From Aquificota bacterium (GTDB lineage Bacteria > Aquificota > Aquificia > Aquificales > Hydrogenothermaceae): a stretch of 14,862 bases of DNA. A model generated the notes under the pieces. The model was not told the DNA's origin. It did no database searches and saw nothing but the letters and a program-made list of their open reading frames with translations. Shown here in pieces: positions 6,924 through 14,862 of this stretch (positions are counted from its first letter, which is position 1; each line of letters opens with the position of its first letter). Made by a program: the position numbers and the translations under genes. The stretch spans positions 1-14,862 of the forward strand of contig JAADEV010000089.1 in the NCBI GenBank assembly GCA_013153295.1. Direction: 5' to 3'.

Positions 6924-7385
6924 ATGAAAAATAATCTACTAAAAGACCTTAGACCTACATCGTCCAAAGTAAGACAGGCTTTGTTTAATATCCTTTACGA
7001 TGTGGAGGGGCTTTCATTTTTAGACCTGTTTGCAGGGACAGGGGGGGTAGGCATTACCGCTTTAGAAAAAGGGGCAAAACCTGTTGTATTTGTAGAGAAA
7101 AACAGAAAAAGGGCTTTAGAGATAAAAAAGAAATTGGGGAAAAGGGAAGGTAAAGTTATACCTACAGATGCAGTTAAATATCTAAAAGATACCCAGTATA
7201 AGTTTGATATTATCTTTGCAGACCCACCCTATAACTACAAACAGTATGATAAATTAATAGATAACGCATTAAACAGCCTTTCTGAAGGAGGTATTTTTAT
7301 ACTTGAACATAGGGCAGGGAAAAGTTTCGGGGCAGAGGAGGAAAGGAGATACGGGGATACAATCCTTTCTTTTTGGAGAAGGTAA
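6924..7385 (+). CDS. rsmD: 16S rRNA (guanine-N2)-methyltransferase RsmD, N-terminally short
   Basis: SAM-dependent methylation of a guanine in 16S rRNA (G966 in E. coli numbering). LRPTSSKVRQALFNIL (residues 9-24) is the family hallmark. The SAM-binding loop DLFAGTGG is at 34-41 and the catalytic DPPY at 100-103. At 153 residues it lacks about 15-20 N-terminal residues found in E. coli RsmD (the RIIGGxxxGRKL strand). An in-frame TAA at 6918-6920 rules out an earlier start, and the preceding 16 nt do not encode that segment. coaD begins directly after the stop. The rsmD-coaD pair is widely conserved and supports the call. Confidence 0.92.
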   Translation: MKNNLLKDLRPTSSKVRQALFNILYDVEGLSFLDLFAGTGGVGITALEKGAKPVVFVEKNRKRALEIKKKLGKREGKVIPTDAVKYLKDTQYKFDIIFADPPYNYKQYDKLIDNALNSLSEGGIFILEHRAGKSFGAEEERRYGDTILSFWRR

Positions 7386-7871
7386 ATGATAACAAAAATA
7401 TGTGTGTATCCCGGCACATTTGACCCTGTCCATTACGGACACCTTGATATAGTAAAAAGGGCTTTGAATATATTTGAGTATGTAGTTGTGGCAGTTGCAA
7501 AAAACCCGAAAAAAAAGCCCCTTTTCACAGTGGAAGAACGGGTTGAGATGTTCAGAAGGTCTGTAGAGGATTTTGGGCAGGATAGGGTAATAATAGAGCA
7601 GTTTGATGGATTACTTGTAAACTTTATGAAAAAATACAACACAAAAATTATAATCAGAGGGGTAAGGCTGTTTACAGATTTTGAGTATGAGCTACAGATA
7701 GCTATGACAAATTACAACTTAGACAAGGCAGAAACCCTGTTCCTAATGCCTGCACAGGAGCTTATCCATATAAGTTCATCAATAGTTAAAGATGTAGCTT
7801 ACCATCACGGAGATTTGTCAAAAATGGTTCACCCCTTTGTGGCAAAAAAGTTAGAGGAAAGGTTCCTATGA
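7386..7871 (+). CDS. coaD: Phosphopantetheine adenylyltransferase
   Basis: Transfers AMP from ATP to 4'-phosphopantetheine, making dephospho-CoA, the penultimate step of coenzyme A synthesis. The nucleotidyltransferase signature YPGTFDPVHYGH (residues 8-19, HxGH at 16-19) and the ISSSIVKD motif (about 128-135) are intact. Length 161 is standard. The ATG immediately follows the rsmD stop and is preceded by GGAGAAGG. Its last codons overlap the lptE-like start by 4 nt (ATGA type). Confidence 0.97.
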   Translation: MITKICVYPGTFDPVHYGHLDIVKRALNIFEYVVVAVAKNPKKKPLFTVEERVEMFRRSVEDFGQDRVIIEQFDGLLVNFMKKYNTKIIIRGVRLFTDFEYELQIAMTNYNLDKAETLFLMPAQELIHISSSIVKDVAYHHGDLSKMVHPFVAKKLEERFL

Positions 7872-8353
7872 TATACAGGATACTTTTAGCTGTTTTACTA
7901 ATGTTTTTCTCCTCCTGCGGTTATAAAACAGTCCAACATAACAAAGAAAACCAGCAGGTATACTGTATAACAAAGATAAAACTACCTACTGCACAGGAAA
8001 CAGCCCTTGATGTCCTCTCCCGTTCAATATCAGAAGCGGTTTTATCATCAGGAAACAGGCTACAGTGTTCCGGAGAGACAACAAGGTTTATAGAGGTTGT
8101 GGTGTCTTCCCTATCTGTAAGACCTATCGGATACTCTGTATCGCAAAGGGCAAGTGTTTACAAAGTCTCTATAGATATGCTTTTTACAGTAAAAAACAGA
8201 AAAAATGAGGTTCTTTTACAAAAAAGGATAAAAGAGATGACCCAGTATACAGGGACAGGGCTAAACGCCGATATTGAAAAAAGATACGCAATAGAAGAAA
8301 TAGGCAGAATAATAGGCATAAGGGTATACTCCCTTCTAAACAGCAATGGCTGA
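7868..8353 (+). CDS. lptE: LptE-like outer-membrane lipoprotein (LPS assembly)
   Basis: A short signal peptide (hydrophobic residues 5-14) ends in FFSSC-GYK, a lipobox with Cys17 as the lipidated residue. The rest, about 145 residues, has the small alpha/beta pattern of LptE/RlpB proteins with a closing helix. Length 161 is in range. Family role: LptE plugs the LptD barrel that inserts LPS in the outer membrane. The strongest support is position: lptE lies directly before holA in many Gram-negative bacteria, and the next gene here is holA. The sequence itself is divergent, so the call leans on lipobox plus synteny. It overlaps coaD by 4 nt and holA by 8 nt. Confidence 0.8.
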   Translation: MIYRILLAVLLMFFSSCGYKTVQHNKENQQVYCITKIKLPTAQETALDVLSRSISEAVLSSGNRLQCSGETTRFIEVVVSSLSVRPIGYSVSQRASVYKVSIDMLFTVKNRKNEVLLQKRIKEMTQYTGTGLNADIEKRYAIEEIGRIIGIRVYSLLNSNG

Positions 8354-9341
8354 AAAAAGTATTATCCAGCTTATAAAGGATTTTGATATACAACAGCTTA
8401 AAGGGGTTAGTCTAATATACGGCACAGAGGAATTTTTGAAAAAACAGCTAATAGAAAGGGTAAAGGGCTGTTGCAACCCTACAATCCTGTGGGGTGATGA
8501 GATACAGTTATCAGACCTAAAGGAAAAATTCGGTAGCGGTTCCCTTTTCTCCACAGAAACAACAGTTATACTACTTAACGGTGAGGAGTTTATAAAAAAC
8601 CTATCTAAAAAAGATGTAGGGGATTTTCTAAAGCTACTACAAGGTATACAGCCCCCTGACAGATTGTTAATATTCCTGTCCCTTGAAAAACCGCCTGCAA
8701 AGGAGCCTTACAAAACCCTGCTAAAAGAGGCTGACAGTATAGTTTCCCCAAACCTTACACCTAAAGCCTTTTATATATCTATAAAAAACAAAATACAAAA
8801 AGCTGGCAAAAAGATAGATGATGAAACCCTAAAGTATCTCCTCTCAAAGATAAAAAATGACCTTTTTGTAGCAAAACAGGAGATAGAAAAGCTACTACTT
8901 TATGTAGGGGATAGGGAAGAGATAACCAAGGAAGATATAGACAAGGTTATAATCCCCTCAAAGGTAGACAATATATTTGCGTTTTTAGACAGGTTTTTTT
9001 CAAAAGACAAAAGGGCTTTGGAGATACTAAACCAGCTTATAGAAACACAGTATCACCCCTTTGAGATACAGACCCTTCTACTAAACCATATAAACAAGAT
9101 ACTTATGTTTAAATCTCTACTTAAAAGTGGAAAAGATTTAGAGGGGGCTTTTGCCTCAGTGGGGGTAAAACACCCTTCAGCAAAGGCAACACTAAAAAAA
9201 CATTCCTCATTAACAAGCGAAAAAGAGCTAATATCCTTAATAAAACAACTATACCAGCTTGAAATAGACCAGAAGGTAAACTACCAAGATATAAACAAAT
9301 CCTTACAAGAATTCGTCCTAAAAGTAGTCCACGGCGGTTAA
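8346..9341 (+). CDS. holA: DNA polymerase III delta subunit (clamp loader wrench)
   Basis: Delta binds and opens the beta clamp. The 331-residue protein starts with the LIYGTEEFLKKQL segment (about residues 23-35) that corresponds to the beta-interacting and degenerate nucleotide-binding N-terminus of HolA. It continues with FLSLEKPP... and then the conserved KIKNDLFVAKQEIEKLLLY helix (about 166-184), typical of the family (ND...L-EIEKL), before a helical C-terminal collar domain. No functional Walker motif is expected or seen. It starts within the end of the lptE-like gene, and ruvB follows after 4 nt. With holB in the same train, both unique clamp-loader subunits are encoded within about 6 kb. 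Confidence 0.93.
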   Translation: MAEKSIIQLIKDFDIQQLKGVSLIYGTEEFLKKQLIERVKGCCNPTILWGDEIQLSDLKEKFGSGSLFSTETTVILLNGEEFIKNLSKKDVGDFLKLLQGIQPPDRLLIFLSLEKPPAKEPYKTLLKEADSIVSPNLTPKAFYISIKNKIQKAGKKIDDETLKYLLSKIKNDLFVAKQEIEKLLLYVGDREEITKEDIDKVIIPSKVDNIFAFLDRFFSKDKRALEILNQLIETQYHPFEIQTLLLNHINKILMFKSLLKSGKDLEGAFASVGVKHPSAKATLKKHSSLTSEKELISLIKQLYQLEIDQKVNYQDINKSLQEFVLKVVHGG

Positions 9342-9345
9342 CAGC

Positions 9346-10302
9346 ATGGCAGAAGAGAAACAATCTATATCTGTTAGACCACAGAGTTTAGATGAGTATA
9401 TCGGACAGGAAAATATAAAAAAACAGGTAAAGGTTTTTATACAGGCATCAAAAAGGACAGGAAAACCTTTAGACCATACCCTTATAACAGGACCACCGGG
9501 GCTTGGGAAAACAACATTAGCACAGGTAATAGCAAATGAACTGGGAAAGGAGATAGTTTTTACATCTGGAACGGCACTTGAGAAAAAAGGCGATTTAGCG
9601 GGTATCCTATCATCTCTACAGGAAGGGGATATTCTGTTTATAGATGAGATACACCGTTTAAACCCAGCTGTGGAAGAGATGTTATACCCTGCTATAGAGG
9701 ATTTCCATCTGGATATAGTAATAGGAAAGGGAACAACTGCAAAAACTGTAAGACTAAATCTACCACAGTTTACCCTTATAGGGGCTACAACAAAAGCTGG
9801 AATGCTTACGCAACCTTTACTATCTAGATTTGGGATAATTCTTAATATGGATTTTTATGATATAAAATCCCTTACCCAAATTGTAATCAGGTCTGCAAGT
9901 ATACTTGGTATACAGATAACACCTGAAGGGGCGGAGGAGATAGCAAAATCCTCAAGGGGAACTCCAAGGATAGCAAACAGACTGTTAAGGCGGGTTTACG
10001 ATTACGCAGTTATACACAACAACGGTATTGTGGATAAAGAAACTTCAAGGAAGGCGTTGGCATTCCTTGGTATAGATAGTAATGGACTTGACCAGATAGA
10101 TAGGAAGTATCTAAGTTTACTTGTTAACACCTACAGTGGAAAACCTGTAGGGTTAAACACCTTATCATCTGCATTAGGGGAAACCAAAAGAACTATAGAG
10201 GAAGTAATAGAACCTTACCTTATACAGCAGGGACTTGTGAAAAAAACCCCCCGTGGAAGGGTAGCTACAGACAAAGCTATTAAACTGTTTGGAGAGCTTT
10301 AA
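9346..10302 (+). CDS. ruvB: Holliday junction branch migration ATPase RuvB
   Basis: AAA+ motor that drives branch migration with RuvA. Walker A GPPGLGKTT is at residues 49-57, Walker B with DEIH at 100-103 and LYPAIEDF-LDIVIGKG at 113-128. Sensor-1 GATTKAG (146-152; most homologues have TTR here) leads into PLLSRFGI with the arginine-finger region. SRGTPRIANRLLRRVYDYA follows, and a C-terminal winged helix ends in PRGRVAT. Length 318 is slightly short because the N-terminal lead is brief. ruvB is the last gene of the plus-strand train. Its TAA overlaps the TAA of metK on the other strand by 4 nt, leaving no room for a terminator between them. Confidence 0.97.
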   Translation: MAEEKQSISVRPQSLDEYIGQENIKKQVKVFIQASKRTGKPLDHTLITGPPGLGKTTLAQVIANELGKEIVFTSGTALEKKGDLAGILSSLQEGDILFIDEIHRLNPAVEEMLYPAIEDFHLDIVIGKGTTAKTVRLNLPQFTLIGATTKAGMLTQPLLSRFGIILNMDFYDIKSLTQIVIRSASILGIQITPEGAEEIAKSSRGTPRIANRLLRRVYDYAVIHNNGIVDKETSRKALAFLGIDSNGLDQIDRKYLSLLVNTYSGKPVGLNTLSSALGETKRTIEEVIEPYLIQQGLVKKTPRGRVATDKAIKLFGEL

Positions 10303-11432
10303 ACCTCTTTTTTTATTTCTTCTAAGATGTTTTTGTGGAGGGTTTCCCAGAGATAATCGTCATCATTAATTCCAAAGTGTCCAAGTATAGATGTTTTTTT
10401 GTATATAGGTCTTCTAAGGTCTAAACTTTTTATTATTCCTGCTGTGGATATGTCAAATATCTCTTTTACTATGTTATTTAGCTTTTCTGTGTTTATATCT
10501 GTATCTACTTTAATATTGAAAGAGACAGGCATACTACTGCCTATTACGTAAACCATCTCCACATTACACTGGTTTGCCACACCGGAGGCTACAATATGTT
10601 TTGCTATCATTCTTGCCATATAAGAGGCTGACCTATCTATCTTTGTTGGGTCTTTACCTGCAAAGGCACTGCCACCTGACGCCGCCGCTGTTCCGTAGGC
10701 ATCTGCTATCGTTTTTCTACCTGTTAATCCGGTATCTGCCATAGGTCCGCCGATAATAAACCTTCCAATCGGGTTTATTACTATAGGTGTATCTTTCTTT
10801 ATTAGGTGTTGGGGGACAACTTTTTTTATTACCTGTTCCATAACCGCTTCTTTTACATCTTTTTCTGATACCCACGGGTCGTGTTGCACAAGCACTGTTA
10901 TACTGTTTATCCCTACAGGTTTGTTGTCCTCGTAATCCACAACAACTATTGCCTTACCATCTGGTCTAAAGAAGGGGACTATATCGTCTTTCCTAAGCTC
11001 ATCTATTGTTTTTACTATACTGTTTGCTATATTGCAGGGGAGGGGCATATAGTTGTCTGTTTCGTTTGTTGCGTATCCTACTACTATACAGGTATCCCCT
11101 GCCCCGTCAGATGGAACCCCCAATGCGATTTCCGGGCTTTGGTCGTTTATTGTTGTTATAACCCCCGCTGTGTAGCCGTCAAAACCGTAGTCTGGTTTTG
11201 TGTATCCTACCTCTATAAGTGTGCTTCTGGCTATATTTGGAATATCTACATAGGCGTCTGTGGATAACTCACCGGAGACGTGAACCAGCCCTGTGGTGAT
11301 TAAGACCTCTATAGATGCCCTTGTGTAAGGGTCTTTTGCTATTAACTGGTCTAATATTGCATCTGCGATTATATCTGCTGTTTTATCAGGGTGTCCAAGG
11401 CATACTGCTTCAGCACTTTTTATTATTCCCAT
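10299..11432 (-). CDS. metK: S-adenosylmethionine synthetase (divergent bacterial-type MetK)
   Basis: Makes SAM from methionine and ATP. The overall bacterial MetK architecture and length (377) are clear: GHPDK at residues 13-17, NDQSPEIALGV at 96-106, GYATNET at 119-125, NPIGRFIIGGPMADTGLTGRK at 220-240 (in two adjoining blocks) and KDPTKIDRSASYMAR at 260-274. Several normally near-invariant positions differ. EGHPDK is LGHPDK, GAGDQG is GAGDTC (residues 110-115), and GGGAFSGKD is GGSAFAGKD (253-261), so both classical signatures are broken. Key metal/ATP residues H14, D16, K17 and K260 remain. It is co-directional with ahcY upstream. The start shares one base with the ilvD stop (TAATG), suggesting coupling. 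Confidence 0.93.
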   Translation of the reverse strand: MGIIKSAEAVCLGHPDKTADIIADAILDQLIAKDPYTRASIEVLITTGLVHVSGELSTDAYVDIPNIARSTLIEVGYTKPDYGFDGYTAGVITTINDQSPEIALGVPSDGAGDTCIVVGYATNETDNYMPLPCNIANSIVKTIDELRKDDIVPFFRPDGKAIVVVDYEDNKPVGINSITVLVQHDPWVSEKDVKEAVMEQVIKKVVPQHLIKKDTPIVINPIGRFIIGGPMADTGLTGRKTIADAYGTAAASGGSAFAGKDPTKIDRSASYMARMIAKHIVASGVANQCNVEMVYVIGSSMPVSFNIKVDTDINTEKLNNIVKEIFDISTAGIIKSLDLRRPIYKKTSILGHFGINDDDYLWETLHKNILEEIKKEV

Positions 11433-13105
11433 TAGAAACAGTCCTCTTCTAAAATTGCCCCTTTGTTTGCAGATGTTACGTGTTTTGCGTATCTCTTAAG
11501 CCATCTACTTTTTATCTCTTTTCTTTTTGGGGTAAAGTTTTCCATTCTCCTTTGTATCTCTTCATCATCAACAAGTAGCTGTATTTTTCTGTTTGGTATG
11601 TCTATTAGTATCCTGTCTCCATCTTGTATTATTCCTATTGTTCCTCCAGCCGCCGCTTCAGGTGATATATGCCCTATACAAGCTCCCCTTGTTGCCCCTG
11701 AGAAACGACCGTCTGTAATAAGGGACACCTTGTCCCCAAGCCCCATACCCATTATTGCAGATGTTGGTGATAACATCTCCCTCATACCGGGGCTACCTTT
11801 TGGTCCTTCGTATCTGATTACAACCACATTACCAGCTTTTACCTTCCCACCGAAAATACCTGATATAGCCTCCTCTTCACTGTCAAAACAGACAGCTGTC
11901 CCCTCAAAGACCTGCATTTCAGGGTCTACAGCCGCAGACTTTACAACACAACCATCTGGGGCAATATTTCCAAACAGTATTGCAAGCCCTCCTGTTTCAC
12001 TGTAAGGGTTGTCTATAGGTCTTATTACATTTGGGTCTTTTATTTCTGCGTCTTTGATAACTTCACCGATTGTTTTTAGGCTTACAGTCGGTCTGTCCAG
12101 ATGTAATAACCCTTTTTTTGAAAGCTCTTTTAGTATTGCAGGTATTCCCCCTGCCCTGTCTAAATCCTCCATATGGTATTGTGAAGCAGGGGCAAGTTTA
12201 CATAAGGTTGGTGTTCTCCTTGATATTTCATCTATTTTTTCAAGTGGAAACTCTATACCTGCCTCGTATGCAATTGCAAGGAGGTGTAAAACTGTGTTAG
12301 ATGAACCTCCCATTGCAATATCCAGTGTAAAGGCGTTTTCTATAGTTTCTTCATTTACTATATCCCTAAATTTCAGGTCTGCTTCAAGTAGTTTTAGGAT
12401 TTGTCTACCAGCTTGTTTTGCAAGCTCTTTTCTCCTTGGGTCTACAGCTAATATTGAACCGTTCCCCGGTAAGGCTACACCTAAAGCCTCTGCCAGACAG
12501 TTCATTGAGTTTGCTGTAAACATTCCTGAACAGGAACCACAGGAGGGACAGGCGTTTTCTTCTATCACTTTTAACTCCTGTTCTGTCATTTTACCTTGTG
12601 CTACAGCCCCAACTGCCTCAAACGCAGTGGCAAGGTCTATGGCAGTTCCATCTGGTAGGTGTCCAGCTAACATAGGTCCACCGCTAACGAATATGGTAGG
12701 TATGTTTAGCCTTGCCGCCGCCATCATCATACCGGGGACTATCTTATCGCAGTTTGGAATACATACAAGGGCGTCTAACTTGTGGGCTTCAACAACAGTT
12801 TCTATAGCATCAGCTATAAGTTCCCTACTTGGGAGGGAGTAATGCATTCCAGAGTGTCCCATTGCTATACCGTCGTCTACCCCGATAACATTAAACTCAA
12901 AGGGAACACCTCCAGCTTCCCTAATCGCCTCTTTTACAATATCTGCAAACTCCCTTAAATGGACGTGTCCCGGTATTATATCTATGTAGGAGTTTGCTAT
13001 TCCTATAAACGGTTTGTTAAAATCCTCGTTTGAAAGCCCACAAGCCCTTAATAAACTTCTGTGTGGCGCCCTTTCAAAACCTTTTTTTATCTCATCACTT
13101 CTCAT
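11432..13105 (-). CDS. ilvD: Dihydroxy-acid dehydratase
   Basis: Dehydrates 2,3-dihydroxy-isovalerate and -methylvalerate to the 2-keto acids in valine, isoleucine and leucine synthesis. It is an iron-sulfur enzyme of normal length (557). Cluster and active-site motifs: NCDKIVPGM with C119, [16 protein letters not shown] at residues 186-201 (C186, C189, C192), and GGPMLAGHL at 142-150. The segment PGHVHL (45-50) has Gly where the [2Fe-2S] plant/mycobacterial type has Cys, so it resembles the E. coli [4Fe-4S] type. The C-terminus shows LITDGRFSG and [18 protein letters not shown] precedes ATG 13105 and the start follows the DUF465 stop directly (TAAATG). No other ilv or leu gene is in the window. 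Confidence 0.97.
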   Translation of the reverse strand: MRSDEIKKGFERAPHRSLLRACGLSNEDFNKPFIGIANSYIDIIPGHVHLREFADIVKEAIREAGGVPFEFNVIGVDDGIAMGHSGMHYSLPSRELIADAIETVVEAHKLDALVCIPNCDKIVPGMMMAAARLNIPTIFVSGGPMLAGHLPDGTAIDLATAFEAVGAVAQGKMTEQELKVIEENACPSCGSCSGMFTANSMNCLAEALGVALPGNGSILAVDPRRKELAKQAGRQILKLLEADLKFRDIVNEETIENAFTLDIAMGGSSNTVLHLLAIAYEAGIEFPLEKIDEISRRTPTLCKLAPASQYHMEDLDRAGGIPAILKELSKKGLLHLDRPTVSLKTIGEVIKDAEIKDPNVIRPIDNPYSETGGLAILFGNIAPDGCVVKSAAVDPEMQVFEGTAVCFDSEEEAISGIFGGKVKAGNVVVIRYEGPKGSPGMREMLSPTSAIMGMGLGDKVSLITDGRFSGATRGACIGHISPEAAAGGTIGIIQDGDRILIDIPNRKIQLLVDDEEIQRRMENFTPKRKEIKSRWLKRYAKHVTSANKGAILEEDCF

Positions 13106-13339
13106 TTACTCTCCACCTTCCTGTTGTTTTAAAAACTCCCTAATCCTTTGTTCCATCATATCCTTAAGGTAAAGTTTTCTCCTTTTTAGCCTTTCTTCCT
13201 CTGCTTCCAGTTCAGGGTCAGGTGGATAATGTTTGTCAAGTTTGTGTATCTTCCACTTTAGTTCTTCCCTTTCTTCGTGCCATTGTCTAAACTCTTCATC
13301 TGTTTCAAGTAGCTTTTTGATTGCCTCTTCCCTTGTCAT
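13106..13339 (-). CDS. DUF465 (YdcH-like) small coiled-coil protein
   Basis: The 77-residue, highly charged protein follows the DUF465 pattern: LLETDEEFRQWHEEREELKW (about residues 10-29), then the IHKLDKHYPPDPELEAEEERLKRRKLYLKDMME core. The core is two antiparallel helices around a KLDKHYPP turn. It has no Cys, signal peptide or catalytic motif. The family function is unknown. GGAGG about 8 nt before the ATG supports the start. It lies between ahcY and ilvD on the same strand, 23 nt after ahcY and directly before ilvD, so it is co-transcribed with them. No link to SAM metabolism is implied by sequence. Confidence 0.87.
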   Translation of the reverse strand: MTREEAIKKLLETDEEFRQWHEEREELKWKIHKLDKHYPPDPELEAEEERLKRRKLYLKDMMEQRIREFLKQQEGGE

Positions 13340-13362
13340 AGCTAACTCCTCCTAATCTTATT

Positions 13363-14649
<1,287 letters not shown>

Positions 14650-14670
14650 TTAATATTAAAACTTCATGTT

Positions 14671-14679
14671 ATTATAACA
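14671..14679 (-). promoter_or_regulatory. Extended -10 (TGtTATAAT) for ahcY
   Basis: Read on the minus strand: TGT TATAAT, 51 nt before the ahcY ATG, the same extended -10 form as at 1041-1049. The -35 region (TAAATA with a 17-nt spacer) is weak. Expected 5' leader is about 40-45 nt. I saw no SAH or SAM riboswitch consensus between promoter and start. Confidence 0.6.
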
Positions 14680-14722
14680 CCTTTATTATTCGTTATTTAT
14701 TAGACCATAATTTGCCACTATT

Positions 14723-14743
14723 ATAGAAAGTATATACTTCTAT
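14723..14743. repeat. Imperfect inverted repeat, possible operator
   Basis: ATAGAAAGTATATACTTCTAT: perfect palindromic core AGTATATACT (14729-14738) and arms ATAGAA/TTCTAT that pair except for one extra A. It lies between the ahcY promoter and a candidate rightward promoter, a natural place for a dimeric regulator. AT-rich palindromes also arise by chance. Confidence 0.35.
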
Positions 14744-14759
14744 CGTAATCTTAAAAATT

Positions 14760-14789
14760 TTGTTTCTTTATAAAGTTTTGTGATATATT
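14760..14789 (+). promoter_or_regulatory. Candidate rightward promoter
   Basis: TTGTTT (14760-14765), an 18-nt spacer and TGaTATATT (TG 14781-14782, hexamer 14784-14789). It would start a transcript near 14796 that leaves the window to the right through the base-paired element at 14817-14861. The region is AT-rich, so some promoter-like matches are expected. Confidence 0.4.
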
Positions 14790-14816
14790 ATTTAAGTTTT
14801 TGCTTGCAAATAAACA

Positions 14817-14861
14817 CGCCTCCGTCTGCAAAAGGGTTGCCCTTTGTGGTTATGGGAGGCG
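14817..14861. other. GC-rich nested stem-loop (structured RNA or terminator, cut by window edge)
   Basis: CGCCTCC (14817-14823) pairs perfectly with GGAGGCG (14855-14861), enclosing an inner hairpin AAAGGG-TTG-CCCTTT (14831-14845) that can gain one more C-G pair with a bulged A. The block is far more GC-rich than the surrounding spacer, a common mark of functional RNA in AT-rich thermophiles. On the plus strand it sits just after a candidate promoter, so it may be a 5' leader element or small RNA. On the minus strand it is followed by TGTTTATTTG, so a terminator of a leftward gene is the alternative. I do not recognise an RNA family. Confidence 0.5.
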
Positions 14862-14862
14862 G

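Noticed and set aside
8346..9341. Possible frameshift in holA because of several A-runs
   Set aside because: The frame is continuous over 331 codons with family motifs from start to end.
11463..12842. Long plus-strand open frames (180 and 277 codons) opposite ilvD
   Set aside because: ilvD on the minus strand has intact family motifs throughout. The opposite frames are low-complexity Ser/Ile/Pro-rich shadows without motifs or ribosome binding sites.

Overview
The window is AT-rich bacterial chromosome. Its codon use is heavy in AGG/AGA for Arg, ATA for Ile and CTA for Leu, which together with the protein sequences suggests a thermophile. An LPS-type arabinose-5-phosphate isomerase (KdsD) and an LptE-like outer-membrane lipoprotein indicate a Gram-negative envelope. 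My best guess is a member of the Aquificota, perhaps Hydrogenothermaceae. That placement is inference from general appearance, not from a marker gene or a search.

Layout. (1) 1-932, minus strand: 5' part of an SbcC/Rad50-type ATPase gene that runs off the left edge. (2) 933-1056: a short divergent promoter region. (3) 1057-10302, plus strand: one tightly packed gene train in which neighbours overlap or are separated by at most about 25 nt. Its order is tRNA nucleotidyltransferase (two overlapping frames), tmk, holB, ricT-like, kdsD, three unrecognised small genes, rsmD, coaD, lptE-like, holA, ruvB. (4) 10299-14619, minus strand: ahcY, a DUF465 gene, ilvD and metK, read right to left. metK converges on ruvB with overlapping stop codons. 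(5) 14620-14862: intergenic DNA with the ahcY promoter, a possible plus-strand promoter, and the start of a GC-rich base-paired element cut by the right edge.

How the genes fit together. The plus-strand train is mostly housekeeping. It covers nucleotide supply (Tmk), both accessory clamp-loader subunits (delta prime and delta), Holliday-junction migration (RuvB), tRNA 3'-end synthesis, 16S rRNA methylation, coenzyme A synthesis and LPS synthesis/export. The minus-strand train holds the two core enzymes of the S-adenosylmethionine cycle (MetK makes SAM, AhcY hydrolyses SAH) around the branched-chain amino-acid enzyme IlvD.

Most worth a second look: (a) the tRNA nucleotidyltransferase is split at an A9 tract holding an in-frame A AAA AAG slippery heptamer, with a Shine-Dalgarno-like sequence about 9 nt upstream, so a -1 frameshift would give a 492-residue enzyme; (b) three unrecognised small genes, the first two arranged like a toxin-antitoxin pair, sit between kdsD and an N-terminally short rsmD; (c) by eye GATC and GGCC are absent from the whole window and CATG occurs only twice, although AGCT and TGCA are common; (d) MetK departs from both classical family signatures; (e) a GC-rich structured element lies downstream of a candidate promoter at the right edge. 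I saw no mobile element, CRISPR array, tRNA or rRNA.
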